From the NCBI GenBank assembly GCA_004295085.1, contig SHNF01000018.1, forward strand, positions 186,001-250,000: a DNA stretch of 64,000 nt. The letters are read 5' to 3'. The translations under genes and the position numbers were made by a program. A model generated the notes under the pieces. That model did no database searches and was not told where the DNA came from. It was given only the letters and a program-made list of their open reading frames with translations. Origin of the DNA: Planctomycetota bacterium. Lineage in GTDB: Bacteria > Planctomycetota > UBA1135. Shown here piece after piece: positions 26,289-35,252 of this stretch (position 1 is its first letter; each line of letters starts with the position of its first letter).

Positions 26289-27751
26289 AGCCGGCGCTGC
26301 TGCTCGGTTGCCTGATCCCCCAGTCCGGCGGCGGCGCGGACGAGGCGGCCGCGGCGCACGCTTTCCTCGAGGTGGTGTCCCCCCACAGCGCGTACTTCGT
26401 GCACGAGCCGGTCCAGGTCCGCCTGCGCTTCGGTTTCGACCCGGAGTTCTTCGCGAGCCACGCGCTGCAGTTGTCTCCGCGGCGCCTGGACGTCCCCGCC
26501 CATGTGCAGGCGCCATGGCTCGAGGACCTGCCGGGCGCCGTCCTGCTCGATCCGGGTGCGGACGAAACCGCCGCCGGCCCGCGCCTGAGCTTCGCGCTCA
26601 ACGACGGCGTGGCCGAGGCGGCGCCGGTGGCGGAGCGCGCGCCGGATGGAAGGACGTTCACCGTCCTGGAGATCCGCCGCAGCTTCCTTCCGGCCGGCGC
26701 CGGCGAGCTGGTCATCCCCGGCCCGCTGCTGCGCTTCGCCCACGCCACGCGCTTCCACGACGACCTGGTCAACGGCCGCGTGCCGGCGGATCGCCGCGAG
26801 GCGCTGGTGCGCGGAGCCCCGCTCACGCTCACGATCCGGCCCTTGCCCGAAGAGGGACGCCCGCCGGAGTTCAGCGGCGCGGTCGGCCGCTTCACGCTGC
26901 AGGCCGAGGCGCGGCCGCGCGCGCTGGCCCTGGGCGACACGCTGCAGCTGCTGCTGCACATCGAGGGCCAGGGCAACCTGGCGTTCTTCGAGCCGCCGCG
27001 CCTGGAGCCGCTCGAGGGCTTCCACGTCTACGGCCTGATCGACGACCGCGGCGCGACGCGCCGCACCATCACCTACGACCTCGTGCCGCTGCGCCCCGAC
27101 GTGGTGGAAGTGCCGCCGATCCGGTTCGCCTTCTTCGATCCGCAGGCGCCGGACGGCTACCACAGCGTGCACACCGAGCCGATCCCGATCCGGGTCGGTC
27201 CGCCGCCCGCGGGCACCCCGGCAGAGCTCCCGGCGACCGGCGCCGCCGCCGGCACCGTCCCGGGCGAGAACGACATCTACGACATCAAGCCGGCGGCCAG
27301 CGGGCCGCGCCAGGCGGCGGCGCGCCGCCTCTCCCCGGCGCTGCTCGTGATCGTGCTGCTCCTGCCGTGGCCGCTGGCGCTCGGTCTGTGGTCGTGGATG
27401 TGCGCGCACGAGCGCCGGCGCTCCGATCCGGCCGGCGTGCGGGCCCGCCATGCCGCGGACCGGTTCCGGGCGGACCTCGACCGGCCGCAGGCGGATCCGG
27501 CCGCGGCCCTGGCCGAGTTCCTGGCCGCACGCCTGCGCTGCCCGGCCGCCGCGGTGATCACGCCGGATCTGCCGGAGCGGCTCATGCACGCGGGCGTGCC
27601 CGCCGGGCTGGCCGCGCGCGCCGCGGCGCTCCTGGACGCGCTCGTGGCGGCGCGCTACGGCGCGGCCGCGACCCCGCAGAGCGCGGCCCAGGCGCGCGCT
27701 CTGGTGGGCGAGCTGGAAGACGCGTTCCAGTCGGCGGAGCGCTCGGCATGA
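26285..27751 (+). CDS. batD: BatD-like oxygen-tolerance protein
   Basis: The 488-residue protein has a short hydrophobic N-terminus and several immunoglobulin-like beta domains in the exported part (about 20-330). VQVRLRFGFDPEFF, LALGDTLQLLLHIEGQGNL and a Tyr-rich GFHVYGLID segment stand out. One membrane helix lies at about 350-375 and a helical cytoplasmic tail follows. This is the BatD architecture. It starts with GTG overlapping the batC stop and overlaps batE by 4 bp. It probably binds the vWA proteins on the outer face of the inner membrane. Confidence 0.85.
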   Translation: MKPALLLGCLIPQSGGGADEAAAAHAFLEVVSPHSAYFVHEPVQVRLRFGFDPEFFASHALQLSPRRLDVPAHVQAPWLEDLPGAVLLDPGADETAAGPRLSFALNDGVAEAAPVAERAPDGRTFTVLEIRRSFLPAGAGELVIPGPLLRFAHATRFHDDLVNGRVPADRREALVRGAPLTLTIRPLPEEGRPPEFSGAVGRFTLQAEARPRALALGDTLQLLLHIEGQGNLAFFEPPRLEPLEGFHVYGLIDDRGATRRTITYDLVPLRPDVVEVPPIRFAFFDPQAPDGYHSVHTEPIPIRVGPPPAGTPAELPATGAAAGTVPGENDIYDIKPAASGPRQAAARRLSPALLVIVLLLPWPLALGLWSWMCAHERRRSDPAGVRARHAADRFRADLDRPQADPAAALAEFLAARLRCPAAAVITPDLPERLMHAGVPAGLAARAAALLDALVAARYGAAATPQSAAQARALVGELEDAFQSAERSA

Positions 27752-28446
27752 TCGCGCTCCTGCTCGCGCTGCTCCTCGCTCGCGCCGACCTCGGCCAGGC
27801 CGAGCGCGCCTACCGCGCCGGCCAGTACACGCAGGCGTTCCTGCTGTTCGAGGCCGCCTTGTCCCAACCGGAGACGCCGCAGGGGCCCGTGCTGTACAAC
27901 CTCGGCAACTGCGCGTACCGCCTGGGCCGCCACGCCGACGCCATTCTCTACTACAAGCGCGCGCAGCTGCGCCTGCCGCGCGATCCGGAGCTGGAGTTCA
28001 ACCTGCGCCTGGCGGAGCGCCGGCTCGGCGTGGACAGCGCGTCCGGCCGGTCCTTCCGCGCCGCAGCCCTGGCGCTGGCCGACGCGTTCACGCCCGGCGA
28101 GCTGCTCGCGCTCGCCAGCGGGCTGCAGGGCGCCGGCCTCGCCGGGCTGGTGCTGCTGCGGCGGCGCCGCGCGGGACGCGCGGTCATGGCGGCGCTCGTG
28201 CTGATCGGCCTGGTCGCTGCGGCCTGCCTGGTGCACAAGCAATGGTTCCCGGGTGCGCCCGGCGGCGTAGTGCTGGCGCGCGAGATCGCGCTGCGCGCCG
28301 AGTCCGATGCCGGACTGCCGCCCGTGGCCACCTTGCGCGCCGGGGAGAGCGTGCGCGTCCAGGCCCAGGACGACGGCTGGCTCCGCATCGCGCACCGTCA
28401 CGCCAGCGGCTGGACCGAGCGCTCCGGCGTCGGCATCATCGAGTGA
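27748..28446 (+). CDS. batE: BatE-like TPR and SH3-type protein
   Basis: The 232-residue protein has a hydrophobic N-terminus, then TPR repeats (AYRAGQYTQAFLLFEAAL, YNLGNCAYRLGRHADAILYYKRA). Two membrane helices follow at about 115-160. The C-terminal SH3-like module (VLAREIALRAESDAG, then AGESVRVQAQDDGWLRI) is typical of BatE. It is the last gene of the operon. The next gene starts 60 bp later and is unrelated. Confidence 0.85.
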   Translation: MIALLLALLLARADLGQAERAYRAGQYTQAFLLFEAALSQPETPQGPVLYNLGNCAYRLGRHADAILYYKRAQLRLPRDPELEFNLRLAERRLGVDSASGRSFRAAALALADAFTPGELLALASGLQGAGLAGLVLLRRRRAGRAVMAALVLIGLVAAACLVHKQWFPGAPGGVVLAREIALRAESDAGLPPVATLRAGESVRVQAQDDGWLRIAHRHASGWTERSGVGIIE

Positions 28447-28506
28447 GCTAGACTCACCTCCTCGTGCCGCATCCGGATTCCCCGGCGCCTTTCCTGGAGT
28501 CCCCCG

Positions 28507-30114
28507 ATGACTCGCCTTTCTTTCCTCTCCCCCCAGCTGCGCGCGCCGTTGCCCGCGCCGGACCTCGACGATGCCCTCCGCATCCCGCAGGCCACGCTCG
28601 AGGCGATCCGCGAGCCTGCGCTGGCCGCGCAGGGCGAGCTCCTGCGCCGCAAGGTCGAGCGCATCGTGGTCCTGATGCTCGAGAACCGCAGCTTCGACCA
28701 CCTGCTCGGCTGGCTGGGGCCCGAGAACGGCGGCCTGTCCGGCCAGGAAAGCAACCCGGTGCCCGGCTACACCACCGGCAAGGGTTCCGGCCTCGTGCCC
28801 GTCTTCCAGGTTTCCGACACCTCGCTCCCCATTTCGCCGCCGCACGCGGGTAACGCCACCTTCCTGCAGATCAACGGCGGCAAGATGGACGGCTTCCTGC
28901 GCGTCTTCATCCCCAACCGCACCGAGGAGATCGCCGCAGCCCCGGACGTCGAGGGCCATCCTCCCTCCCACATCCCGATGGCCTATTACGGCCGGGAGTC
29001 GCTGCCCGCGTACCGCCACCTGGTCGAGCAGCACACGGTCTGCACGCGCTACCACGCCTCGGTGCCCGCGGGCACCTGGCCGAACCGCTTGTACCTCTAC
29101 GCCGGCAACTGCGGCGGTCTGTTCAAGAACGGCAGCGCCTTCCCGCGCGACGAGGCCTACGACGACCAGATGCCGAAGAAGCTGCTGGTAGACCTGCTCA
29201 CCGCAGCCAAGGTGGACTGGGCCGTCTACGCGCACGGCATCGCCTGGATGCGCCTGTTCAAGGGCCGGTTCGAGGGCCCCCTGGACAAGACCCACGATTT
29301 CCGCCGCTTCGACGAGCACTGCCGGCGCGGGAACCTGCCGTCCGTCTCCTTCATCGACCCCAACTGGGCCGACCTCGGCTACGAAGCCACGGCCAATGAC
29401 GACCTCGCGCCCTGCGACCTCATGAACGGCCAGCGCCTGGTCGCGGAGGTCTACAACTCCCTGCGCGAGCTTCCCAAGGAGCAAGCCGAGAAGACGCTGT
29501 TCGTCGTCACCTACGACGAACACGGCGGCTTCTTCGACCACGTCGCGCCCGGGCCGACCATCGGCCGCGACTCCAAGGAAACGGACAACCGATTCGCGAC
29601 CTACGGCGTGCGCGTGCCGACCTTCGTGGTCTCGCCTTACGCGCCGGCCGGGCTCAGCGACGTCCTGTTCGACCACGCCTCGCTGCACGCGACCATCCAC
29701 CGCACCTTCCTGCCGGGCGTGCGCCTGCTCGGCCCGCGCGCTCAGGTGGCGGACACCTTCGCGACCCTGCTCACGCTGGACACGCCGCGCCCCAAGCCGC
29801 CCGCGATGGACGTGCCGAGCCGGCGCGAGCAGCGCAAGGCCGACCCGGAGCAGTGGCGCGCCGACCGCGAGGAGCGCCGCGACCGCCTGCACGAGAAGCG
29901 CGAGGACCGGCGCGAGGACCGCCGGGAGGATCGCCAGGAGCGCCGCGATGAGCGGCAGGACGCACGCCAGGACCGCCGCGAAGCGCGCCAGAACAACCGC
30001 CAGGACCGCCGCGAGGACCGCCAAGAGCGTCGCAGCTACAAGGCCGACGCCGAAGACGGCGGCTTCCGCGCCTGGGTCAGCTCGCTGCGCGGGACCCTTT
30101 CGCCGCCCGGGTAG
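28507..30114 (+). CDS. Phosphoesterase (phospholipase C/acid phosphatase family) with charged tail
   Basis: In this 535-residue protein residues about 45-425 form the PF04185 phosphoesterase fold. LMLENRSFDHLLGWLG carries the nucleophile region, HASVPAGTWPNR is the middle motif, and VVTYDEHGGFFDHV holds the metal ligands. No convincing signal peptide is seen, which is unusual for this family. The C-terminal about 90 residues are almost only Arg, Asp, Glu and Gln in short repeats (REDRREDRQERR), probably a long charged helix. A final SLRGTLSPPG end follows. Substrate is unknown; phospholipids or phosphomonoesters are typical. Confidence 0.85.
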   Translation: MTRLSFLSPQLRAPLPAPDLDDALRIPQATLEAIREPALAAQGELLRRKVERIVVLMLENRSFDHLLGWLGPENGGLSGQESNPVPGYTTGKGSGLVPVFQVSDTSLPISPPHAGNATFLQINGGKMDGFLRVFIPNRTEEIAAAPDVEGHPPSHIPMAYYGRESLPAYRHLVEQHTVCTRYHASVPAGTWPNRLYLYAGNCGGLFKNGSAFPRDEAYDDQMPKKLLVDLLTAAKVDWAVYAHGIAWMRLFKGRFEGPLDKTHDFRRFDEHCRRGNLPSVSFIDPNWADLGYEATANDDLAPCDLMNGQRLVAEVYNSLRELPKEQAEKTLFVVTYDEHGGFFDHVAPGPTIGRDSKETDNRFATYGVRVPTFVVSPYAPAGLSDVLFDHASLHATIHRTFLPGVRLLGPRAQVADTFATLLTLDTPRPKPPAMDVPSRREQRKADPEQWRADREERRDRLHEKREDRREDRREDRQERRDERQDARQDRREARQNNRQDRREDRQERRSYKADAEDGGFRAWVSSLRGTLSPPG

Positions 30115-30304
30115 ACGCTCCCCGCGCGCGGCTTCGCCAGTGCAGCGCCAGTCTGCGTTCATGCGCGGCGCAGTCGCGCAGGTACAAGTAGATGAGCGTC
30201 TGGTACGGAATCTCCGAATCCTCCGCCAGTCTCTTGAAGTAAGCAATCGTCGTCGCGTCCAACCGGATCGTGACGGGCTTCTTGAGGAGCCGAGATGATG
30301 CGAA
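30077..30304 (-). pseudogene. BrnA-type antitoxin remnant
   Basis: The open frame between TGA (30305-30307) and the stop at 30077 encodes KKPVTIRLDATTIAYF followed by AEDSEIPYQTLIYLYLRDC. This is the ribbon-helix-helix C-terminal half of BrnA antitoxins. The first about 40 residues are missing and no start codon with a ribosome site is present. No BrnT toxin gene is adjacent. The 3' end overlaps the phosphoesterase gene tail to tail. It is best read as a decayed toxin-antitoxin module, although translation from TTG 30262 cannot be excluded. Confidence 0.65.
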
Positions 30305-30387
30305 TCACGCTCCCCGTTTCTACCAGGTCCGGGGAAAGAGCCGCCGACCCAATTTCAATACGCTACGGGACTATTTCCGTACAGTGC

Positions 30388-31290
30388 CTACTTACCATTA
30401 TGCGACTCTGCGTTCGCATAATAGATCGCGCAGGCCTGTCTGATAGCATCAACGTACTTTTCCTTGGCAAATTCGCGGTCCTCCTCTAGCGCCTTCCACT
30501 CGCCGGAAAAGTCTCCATACTGACTCGGCATGCTTACTCTGTATCCCAATGCGTCTGCCGCACGCTTAACTGCCGCGCCTACTACGAACTTCTCGGCTCC
30601 AAGCTGTAAGAATTCGTTGATATAAGCCACGCGCGCTCGCGCGACTTCTGCTACGAAACTTGGTTCCCATTCTTCTGGGTCATCCCCAAGAACAATAGCG
30701 CACAAGTACTCCGGAGGATATTGGAATGGATCACTTAGCATTTTCGCACGGTCGATATTGTGGTCGTCCTCGATCGATGTTCCCCATTCTTCGTAGGCGT
30801 CACTCACATCGAGGAGCAGCCGATGCAGTTCGGCCGCAGAATCGTAAATTACTGACGGGAATTGCTCCCTTTGAAGATTGTTGAGCGGACTCTTTACTTG
30901 CTCCAATGTGGCAAAACTATCCGCCAGTACCTTCTCAATTGCATGCGCATTCTCTAGCCGGAGCTTTTCTGTTCCTTCATACACATCTACAAGGATAGCA
31001 TTGTATACTTCTTGAAATTCCGCCAGCTTGCTTGCGTCCTGCCACCACGTATCGGGCGTCGCCGGCTCAACACTCTTGGTTGGAGCACTCCGGCTCAACT
31101 CGCCTTGATCCATGAGGACAGGCCGCGGGCCAACGTTCCGCGGCACGTCATTGCTGCTCAAGTCTGAGAATTCTGCCAGTTCTTCATTGCTTGTATCCGC
31201 GCTCCACAGCAACCAAAGAGTTATGCCCAGGACTGCAACAGGAACGGCGATGAAGATGCGCAACAGGCGTGTTACTAGAAGCGGTTTCAT
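30388..31290 (-). CDS. Unknown membrane-anchored protein, low GC
   Basis: The 300-residue protein has one N-terminal membrane helix (about 11-30, IFIAVPVAVLGITLWLLW) and a polar, Glu-rich remainder of helical character. No family or catalytic motif was recognised. Its GC content is visibly far below that of the neighbours, so it was probably acquired by transfer. The ATG overlaps the stop of the broken IS5-type transposase upstream (TTATGA), and the insertion may therefore have replaced its natural 5' region. It ends near A/T-rich sequence at 30300-30390. Confidence 0.65.
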   Translation of the reverse strand: MKPLLVTRLLRIFIAVPVAVLGITLWLLWSADTSNEELAEFSDLSSNDVPRNVGPRPVLMDQGELSRSAPTKSVEPATPDTWWQDASKLAEFQEVYNAILVDVYEGTEKLRLENAHAIEKVLADSFATLEQVKSPLNNLQREQFPSVIYDSAAELHRLLLDVSDAYEEWGTSIEDDHNIDRAKMLSDPFQYPPEYLCAIVLGDDPEEWEPSFVAEVARARVAYINEFLQLGAEKFVVGAAVKRAADALGYRVSMPSQYGDFSGEWKALEEDREFAKEKYVDAIRQACAIYYANAESHNGK

Positions 31291-31917
31291 AAGGCGCGCA
31301 GGGTGATGAGGAGACAGGCCACGTGGAAGAAGCCGCTGAAGACCACGATCTCGCGGTCATAGCGGACCACGAGCCGACGGAAGTTGGCGATCCAGGCCAA
31401 AGTCCGCTCCACTTTCCAGCGCCGGCGATAGCGGCGCAGCGTGCGCCCATCCTGCGTCGCCGGCCGCTTGCGGTTGCTGTGGTGCGGCACAATCAGCTCG
31501 ATGCCGCGCCGCGCCAGCCGGCGCCGCAGGGGATCGCTGTCGTATCCCATGTCGGCGATGATGCGCTCGGGACGACAGTGCGGCCGTCCCGGTCCCTTGC
31601 GCGGGACCGCCACGGTTTTCAGCGTTCCTTCCGCGAGATTGACTTCCGCCGGGGACGCGGATTCCAGTCGCACTCCCAGAGAAGCACCTTTGCCGTCGAC
31701 CACCACCATCCACTTCGTGCCTTTTCCGCGCTTGGTCTTGCCGACGCAGAGCCCCCCCTTGTCGCCGGAGCGAAGCTCCCGTCGAGGAAAGACTCGCTCC
31801 AGTCCAGTTTGCCTTGCTCGTCGAGCTCGGCCAGGAAGGCGCGCCAAACCCGGAGCCAGGTGCCATCCTCCTCCTACAGCTTGAGCCGGCCCGATTCTAA
31901 CACTTTGCCCGAGCCAG
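31287..31917 (-). pseudogene. Degraded IS5-family transposase
   Basis: The C-terminal about 140 residues are clear: GKTKRGKGTKWMVVVDGKG, ERIIADMGYDSDPLRRRL, and the catalytic-Glu region WKVERTLAWIANFRRLVVRYDR. Upstream the matching frame (GTWLRVWRAFLAELDEQGK) is displaced by one frame, with a one-base lesion near 31750-31765. It is also cut by an in-frame TAG just before EEDGTW. Most of the N-terminal domain is missing, so no functional enzyme is made. Confidence 0.8.
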
Positions 31918-32002
31918 AGTATGGAGTCTTGTGGCCGCCTTTCTCCGCCACGGCGCGTTGTCACATGTCACTCCTCTCCCGAATGCAATACTTTTGGCGT
32001 AC

Positions 32003-32814
32003 ACGGAGTTACTACCGAGAGTGGAAAGGTGTGACAGTTCATCATGCGGCGGCATAGCGGACGTTCTCTTCGCGGAAGAAGCGCTGCACGAGCTGCTGCT
32101 GACGTTGGGTGCTGCGGAGGCAGGAGCGCACGCCATCCACCATTTCTTCCTTGTTCGAGGGACGTTGCCGGCCCAGGGCGTTGCTCTTGACGTCCTGGTT
32201 GAGCAGCTCATCGAGATTGAGGTGCGGACTGTACGCCGGCAGGAAATGCAATCGCACCTGGTCTCGGTGCGCGCGCAGCCAGCGCTTGACCTTCTTGCTG
32301 TGGTGCACCTTGTGCCGGTCCACGATCAAGAAGATCCGCCGCTTCACTAGCCGGACCAGCACCTGCAGGAAGTCGAGGAACACGTCCTCCGTGAAACTGC
32401 TGTCGAACAACATGAAGGCCAGCCGGCCGCGATTGGTCAACGCCGAGATCATGTTGCAGTGAAAGCGCTGCCCCGTCCCCGGTACGACCTGGTCTTGACC
32501 GTCAACGCCGCTTGCAGCGGCTCGAGCTGGGTCCCCGCCGGCCGGCCGCGCCGGCGCGCCTTGAGCGCCCGCAGCCCGTGCTCCTCGACCCTGCGCATCC
32601 ACCGACTGATCGTGGGCCGCGCAACTCCAAAGGCTCTCGCCGCGGCGCTCTGGCTCAGGCCCTCGTCCTGCACCGCACTGCGCGAACCACTCGTCGGCGC
32701 TGATCTTCCTGTGCGGCGGGCGCGAGTGAGCGTGCATCCTGCTTCGGCATGAATCCTCGTACCCTAACTCCATGCTTCGGTCACCCATAATATGCTCTGG
32801 TTAGTAATTCCGGT
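32003..32814 (-). mobile_element. Degraded IS630-family element
   Basis: The end sequences CGGAGTTACTACCGAGAG (32004-32021) and, on the opposite strand, CCGGAATTACTAACCAGAG (32795-32813) are similar and mark the ends. The length of about 0.8 kb is too short for a complete IS630 (usually about 1.1 kb), which agrees with the internal deletion in its transposase. The region is lower in GC than the surroundings. Confidence 0.6.
32042..32788 (-). pseudogene. IS630-family transposase with internal deletion and frameshifts
   Basis: The C-terminal half is well preserved: TGQRFHCNMISALTNRG, FLIVDRHKVHHSKKVKRWL (second Asp) and LPAYSPHLNLDELLNQDVK (catalytic Glu). The N-terminal HTH part (SQSAAARAFGVARPTISRW) lies in another frame at about 32500-32673. 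The segment that should hold the first catalytic Asp is deleted between LQAALTVK and VVPGTG. The start region (HAHSRPPHRKISADEW) is in a third arrangement. The copy is dead. Confidence 0.82.
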
Positions 32815-32905
32815 TCGTCGGCCTGTATTGTGTATTGGCCGTCCGATGCTGTGGCCACCTTTGGTGACCTGCGAGGAGTTATTGTGTAGTAAGGAGCAAT
32901 CGTCC

Positions 32906-35251
32906 CTACGCCGTCGGCATCGCGGCGGGCCAGGAGATGGACTGCAGGCGCTGGTCGCGCTCGGCGGCGAAGCGGCGGATGCCTTCGAGCAGGTGTGCAG
33001 GGTCGAGGTGGGCCTCTTGCACGACTTCGTCCACGCTGCCGCCGGTGCGCCAGCGGTTGTCCCAGTCGGAGCCCATGGCGTAGTCGTAGGCGGTGCGGTG
33101 CGCGGTCCACAGCCACATGGCCTGGCGGGCGCCGTTGGTGATGAAGCTGCTGTCCAGCCAGTCCTCGCGCGAGCAGATCTTCTTGCGGTAGCTCTCGGGC
33201 TGCAGCATGAACAGCTCGTGGCTGATCGCGGCGACCAGCTTGACGTTGGGGCCGTCGCCGTCGAAGGCGCCCTTCTTGAGCAGCTGGATGATGGAGCTGG
33301 TGGCCGAGGTGCCGCGCACGAAGATGCAGCCGTCCTTGGAGCGGCCGGGATCGTAGTCGCGGATCAGGTAGGCGCCCTTGGCGGCGTCCATGTGGCTGGC
33401 CATGCGCAGCGCGGCGCGGTCCGGCACTTCCACGGCGGGGCGGGTGAGGTGCAGGGCCACGATGGGGGCCTTCTGGCCGAGCGCTGCGATCAGCGCCGGC
33501 GCGACTTCGTTCGGCTCCCAGGGGTGCAGGTCGATGACATGGCCGCGCGGGAAGAGTTGCGTGACCATCGGCTCGAAGATGCCGAAGTGAGTGCGGAAGT
33601 CCTCGGCGGTCTCGGGGCCGCTGTGGCCGGCCACCCAGATGACCTTGCCGACCTTGATCTGGCAGTCCTGGGCCAGCTGGCTGAACAGGCGCATGGGCCC
33701 GTACTTCAGGTAGGAGAACGAGCCGTAGGTGCTGCAGGCGCCCCAGAAGCCGGCGAAGCGCTCCTCGGGCCGGTCGCTCAGGTTTGTGCTGGCGATGCCG
33801 CAGACGAGGCCGGCGTTGGTGAACTCGGTGATGCCGGTCGGGAGCAGCGCGCCGTTGGGGCTCTTGTCGCGCTGGAACCAGCCGAAGCCCTTGAAGTCGC
33901 CGAGGCCCTGCGCGAAGCCGTAGATGTTGGTGGATTCGGCCAGGTCGGCGCTGGCGGCGATCACGATGGGCCGGCCGTACTTGCGCTGCCCCACGGTGTT
34001 GATGTAGGCGCCGACCTTGCCGAAGCCGGCCCGGTTGGGCTGCTTCTCGCCGGCCTTGAAGAACAGCTCCGCGGGCAGGCGCGCCGGGTCCGTCAGCTCG
34101 GGGTCATGGGAGGGATCCTGGTCGGGCTTCACCCGCACGCCCTCGAGCTGCTGCGGCACGCTGTCGCCGAGCTCGATGAGTCGGTCGGCGAGGTAATGCA
34201 AGAGGGCCTTGTCGGTATGCAGGAGCGAGAGCGCGACCTGCATGTTGCGCGCGGTCTGCTCGCGGAACTCCTTGGAATCGGCGGGCGCGGGCTGCCCGAA
34301 GCCTTCGAACTGCACGCCGTACTTGTCCGCGAACTCCTGCTTGGTCTGCCAGAAGATGTCGGAGTTGGGCTTGTGCGCCTGGCCGTGCGACTTGTAGCCG
34401 GTGATTCCGTAGCCGCGGCCCTTCACGGTCCTGAACCAGGTGCAGCGCGGCTGGTGGCCGGGAGCGTGGACGCTGGCGAGCAGCGCGGCGGCGAGCTGCT
34501 CGAAGTCGGTGCCGTCCTCGGCGCCCTGCACCAGGAAGCCGTAGGGCTCGAACCAGTCGCGGGGCGTGCCGTGCACGATGTCGCTGAACGGGCGCGGATC
34601 GATGCCGTGGTCGTTCCAGTCGAGCAGGTAGTTCAGGTTGCCCAGCCCCAGCGCCCAGGCGGTGTGCTTGCTCTCGTGGTGCGCGCCGGCGGTGTGGCCG
34701 CCTTCGCCTTCCATGAGGAACACGCGCACTTCCTCGGCGTTGGCGCACTTGAGCGCGGTGGCGATGCCGATGCTGGGCGGCGCGCCGTGCGCGCTGGGGC
34801 CGGTGTTGGCCTTGACGAACAGCGTCTTGCCCTCGCACTCGGCGTGGCCCGCCAGCCCCTTGTGGCTGCGGAATTTCAGGAGGTCCTCCCAGACCAGCTG
34901 GCGCTCCTCGGGGTGCGGAACCAGGTAGCGCGGGTCCCGGGTCTCGGCGTAGCGCAGGCGCAGGGCCTCGTTGAGCACGGCCAGCGTGGCGTAGAGCAGC
35001 GGCGTGCAGTGGCCGGCGACCAGCACGAAGCGGTCGGCGAAGGCCTTCTCCGGGTGGCGGATGTCCCAGCGCATGGCCCCGGACAGGCACAGCGTGGTCA
35101 GCATCGGCACCTTGGAGCGCGAACCGCCCGGATGGCCGCTCTGGCGGTAGTTGAGCATCAGGTCGATCAGCTGATCGACCATGTCCGCCGTCTTCTGCCA
35201 GTGGGCGAAGTGCGGGCGGAGCTGGGCAAGCTGCGGGACGGGACGTGCCAT
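32906..35251 (-). CDS. tkt: Transketolase
   Basis: In this 781-residue thiamine-diphosphate enzyme of the pentose phosphate pathway the N-terminal domain has YRQSGHPGGSRSK and a TPP-binding segment MEGEGGHTAGAHHE. WNDHGID follows, where classical enzymes read GDG and NN. The pyrimidine-binding domain has SADLAESTNIYG and GITEFTNAG with the catalytic Glu. The C-terminal domain has WVAGHSGPETAEDF. It is somewhat longer than E. coli TktA (663 residues) and belongs to a divergent branch. It starts 1 bp after the ugd stop, so it is the last gene of that operon. Confidence 0.88.
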   Translation of the reverse strand: MARPVPQLAQLRPHFAHWQKTADMVDQLIDLMLNYRQSGHPGGSRSKVPMLTTLCLSGAMRWDIRHPEKAFADRFVLVAGHCTPLLYATLAVLNEALRLRYAETRDPRYLVPHPEERQLVWEDLLKFRSHKGLAGHAECEGKTLFVKANTGPSAHGAPPSIGIATALKCANAEEVRVFLMEGEGGHTAGAHHESKHTAWALGLGNLNYLLDWNDHGIDPRPFSDIVHGTPRDWFEPYGFLVQGAEDGTDFEQLAAALLASVHAPGHQPRCTWFRTVKGRGYGITGYKSHGQAHKPNSDIFWQTKQEFADKYGVQFEGFGQPAPADSKEFREQTARNMQVALSLLHTDKALLHYLADRLIELGDSVPQQLEGVRVKPDQDPSHDPELTDPARLPAELFFKAGEKQPNRAGFGKVGAYINTVGQRKYGRPIVIAASADLAESTNIYGFAQGLGDFKGFGWFQRDKSPNGALLPTGITEFTNAGLVCGIASTNLSDRPEERFAGFWGACSTYGSFSYLKYGPMRLFSQLAQDCQIKVGKVIWVAGHSGPETAEDFRTHFGIFEPMVTQLFPRGHVIDLHPWEPNEVAPALIAALGQKAPIVALHLTRPAVEVPDRAALRMASHMDAAKGAYLIRDYDPGRSKDGCIFVRGTSATSSIIQLLKKGAFDGDGPNVKLVAAISHELFMLQPESYRKKICSREDWLDSSFITNGARQAMWLWTAHRTAYDYAMGSDWDNRWRTGGSVDEVVQEAHLDPAHLLEGIRRFAAERDQRLQSISWPAAMPTA

Positions 35252-35252
35252 T

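Noticed and set aside
30000-30304. Functional BrnTA toxin-antitoxin module
   Set aside because: Only the C-terminal half of BrnA is present, with a stop codon upstream and no BrnT toxin gene.
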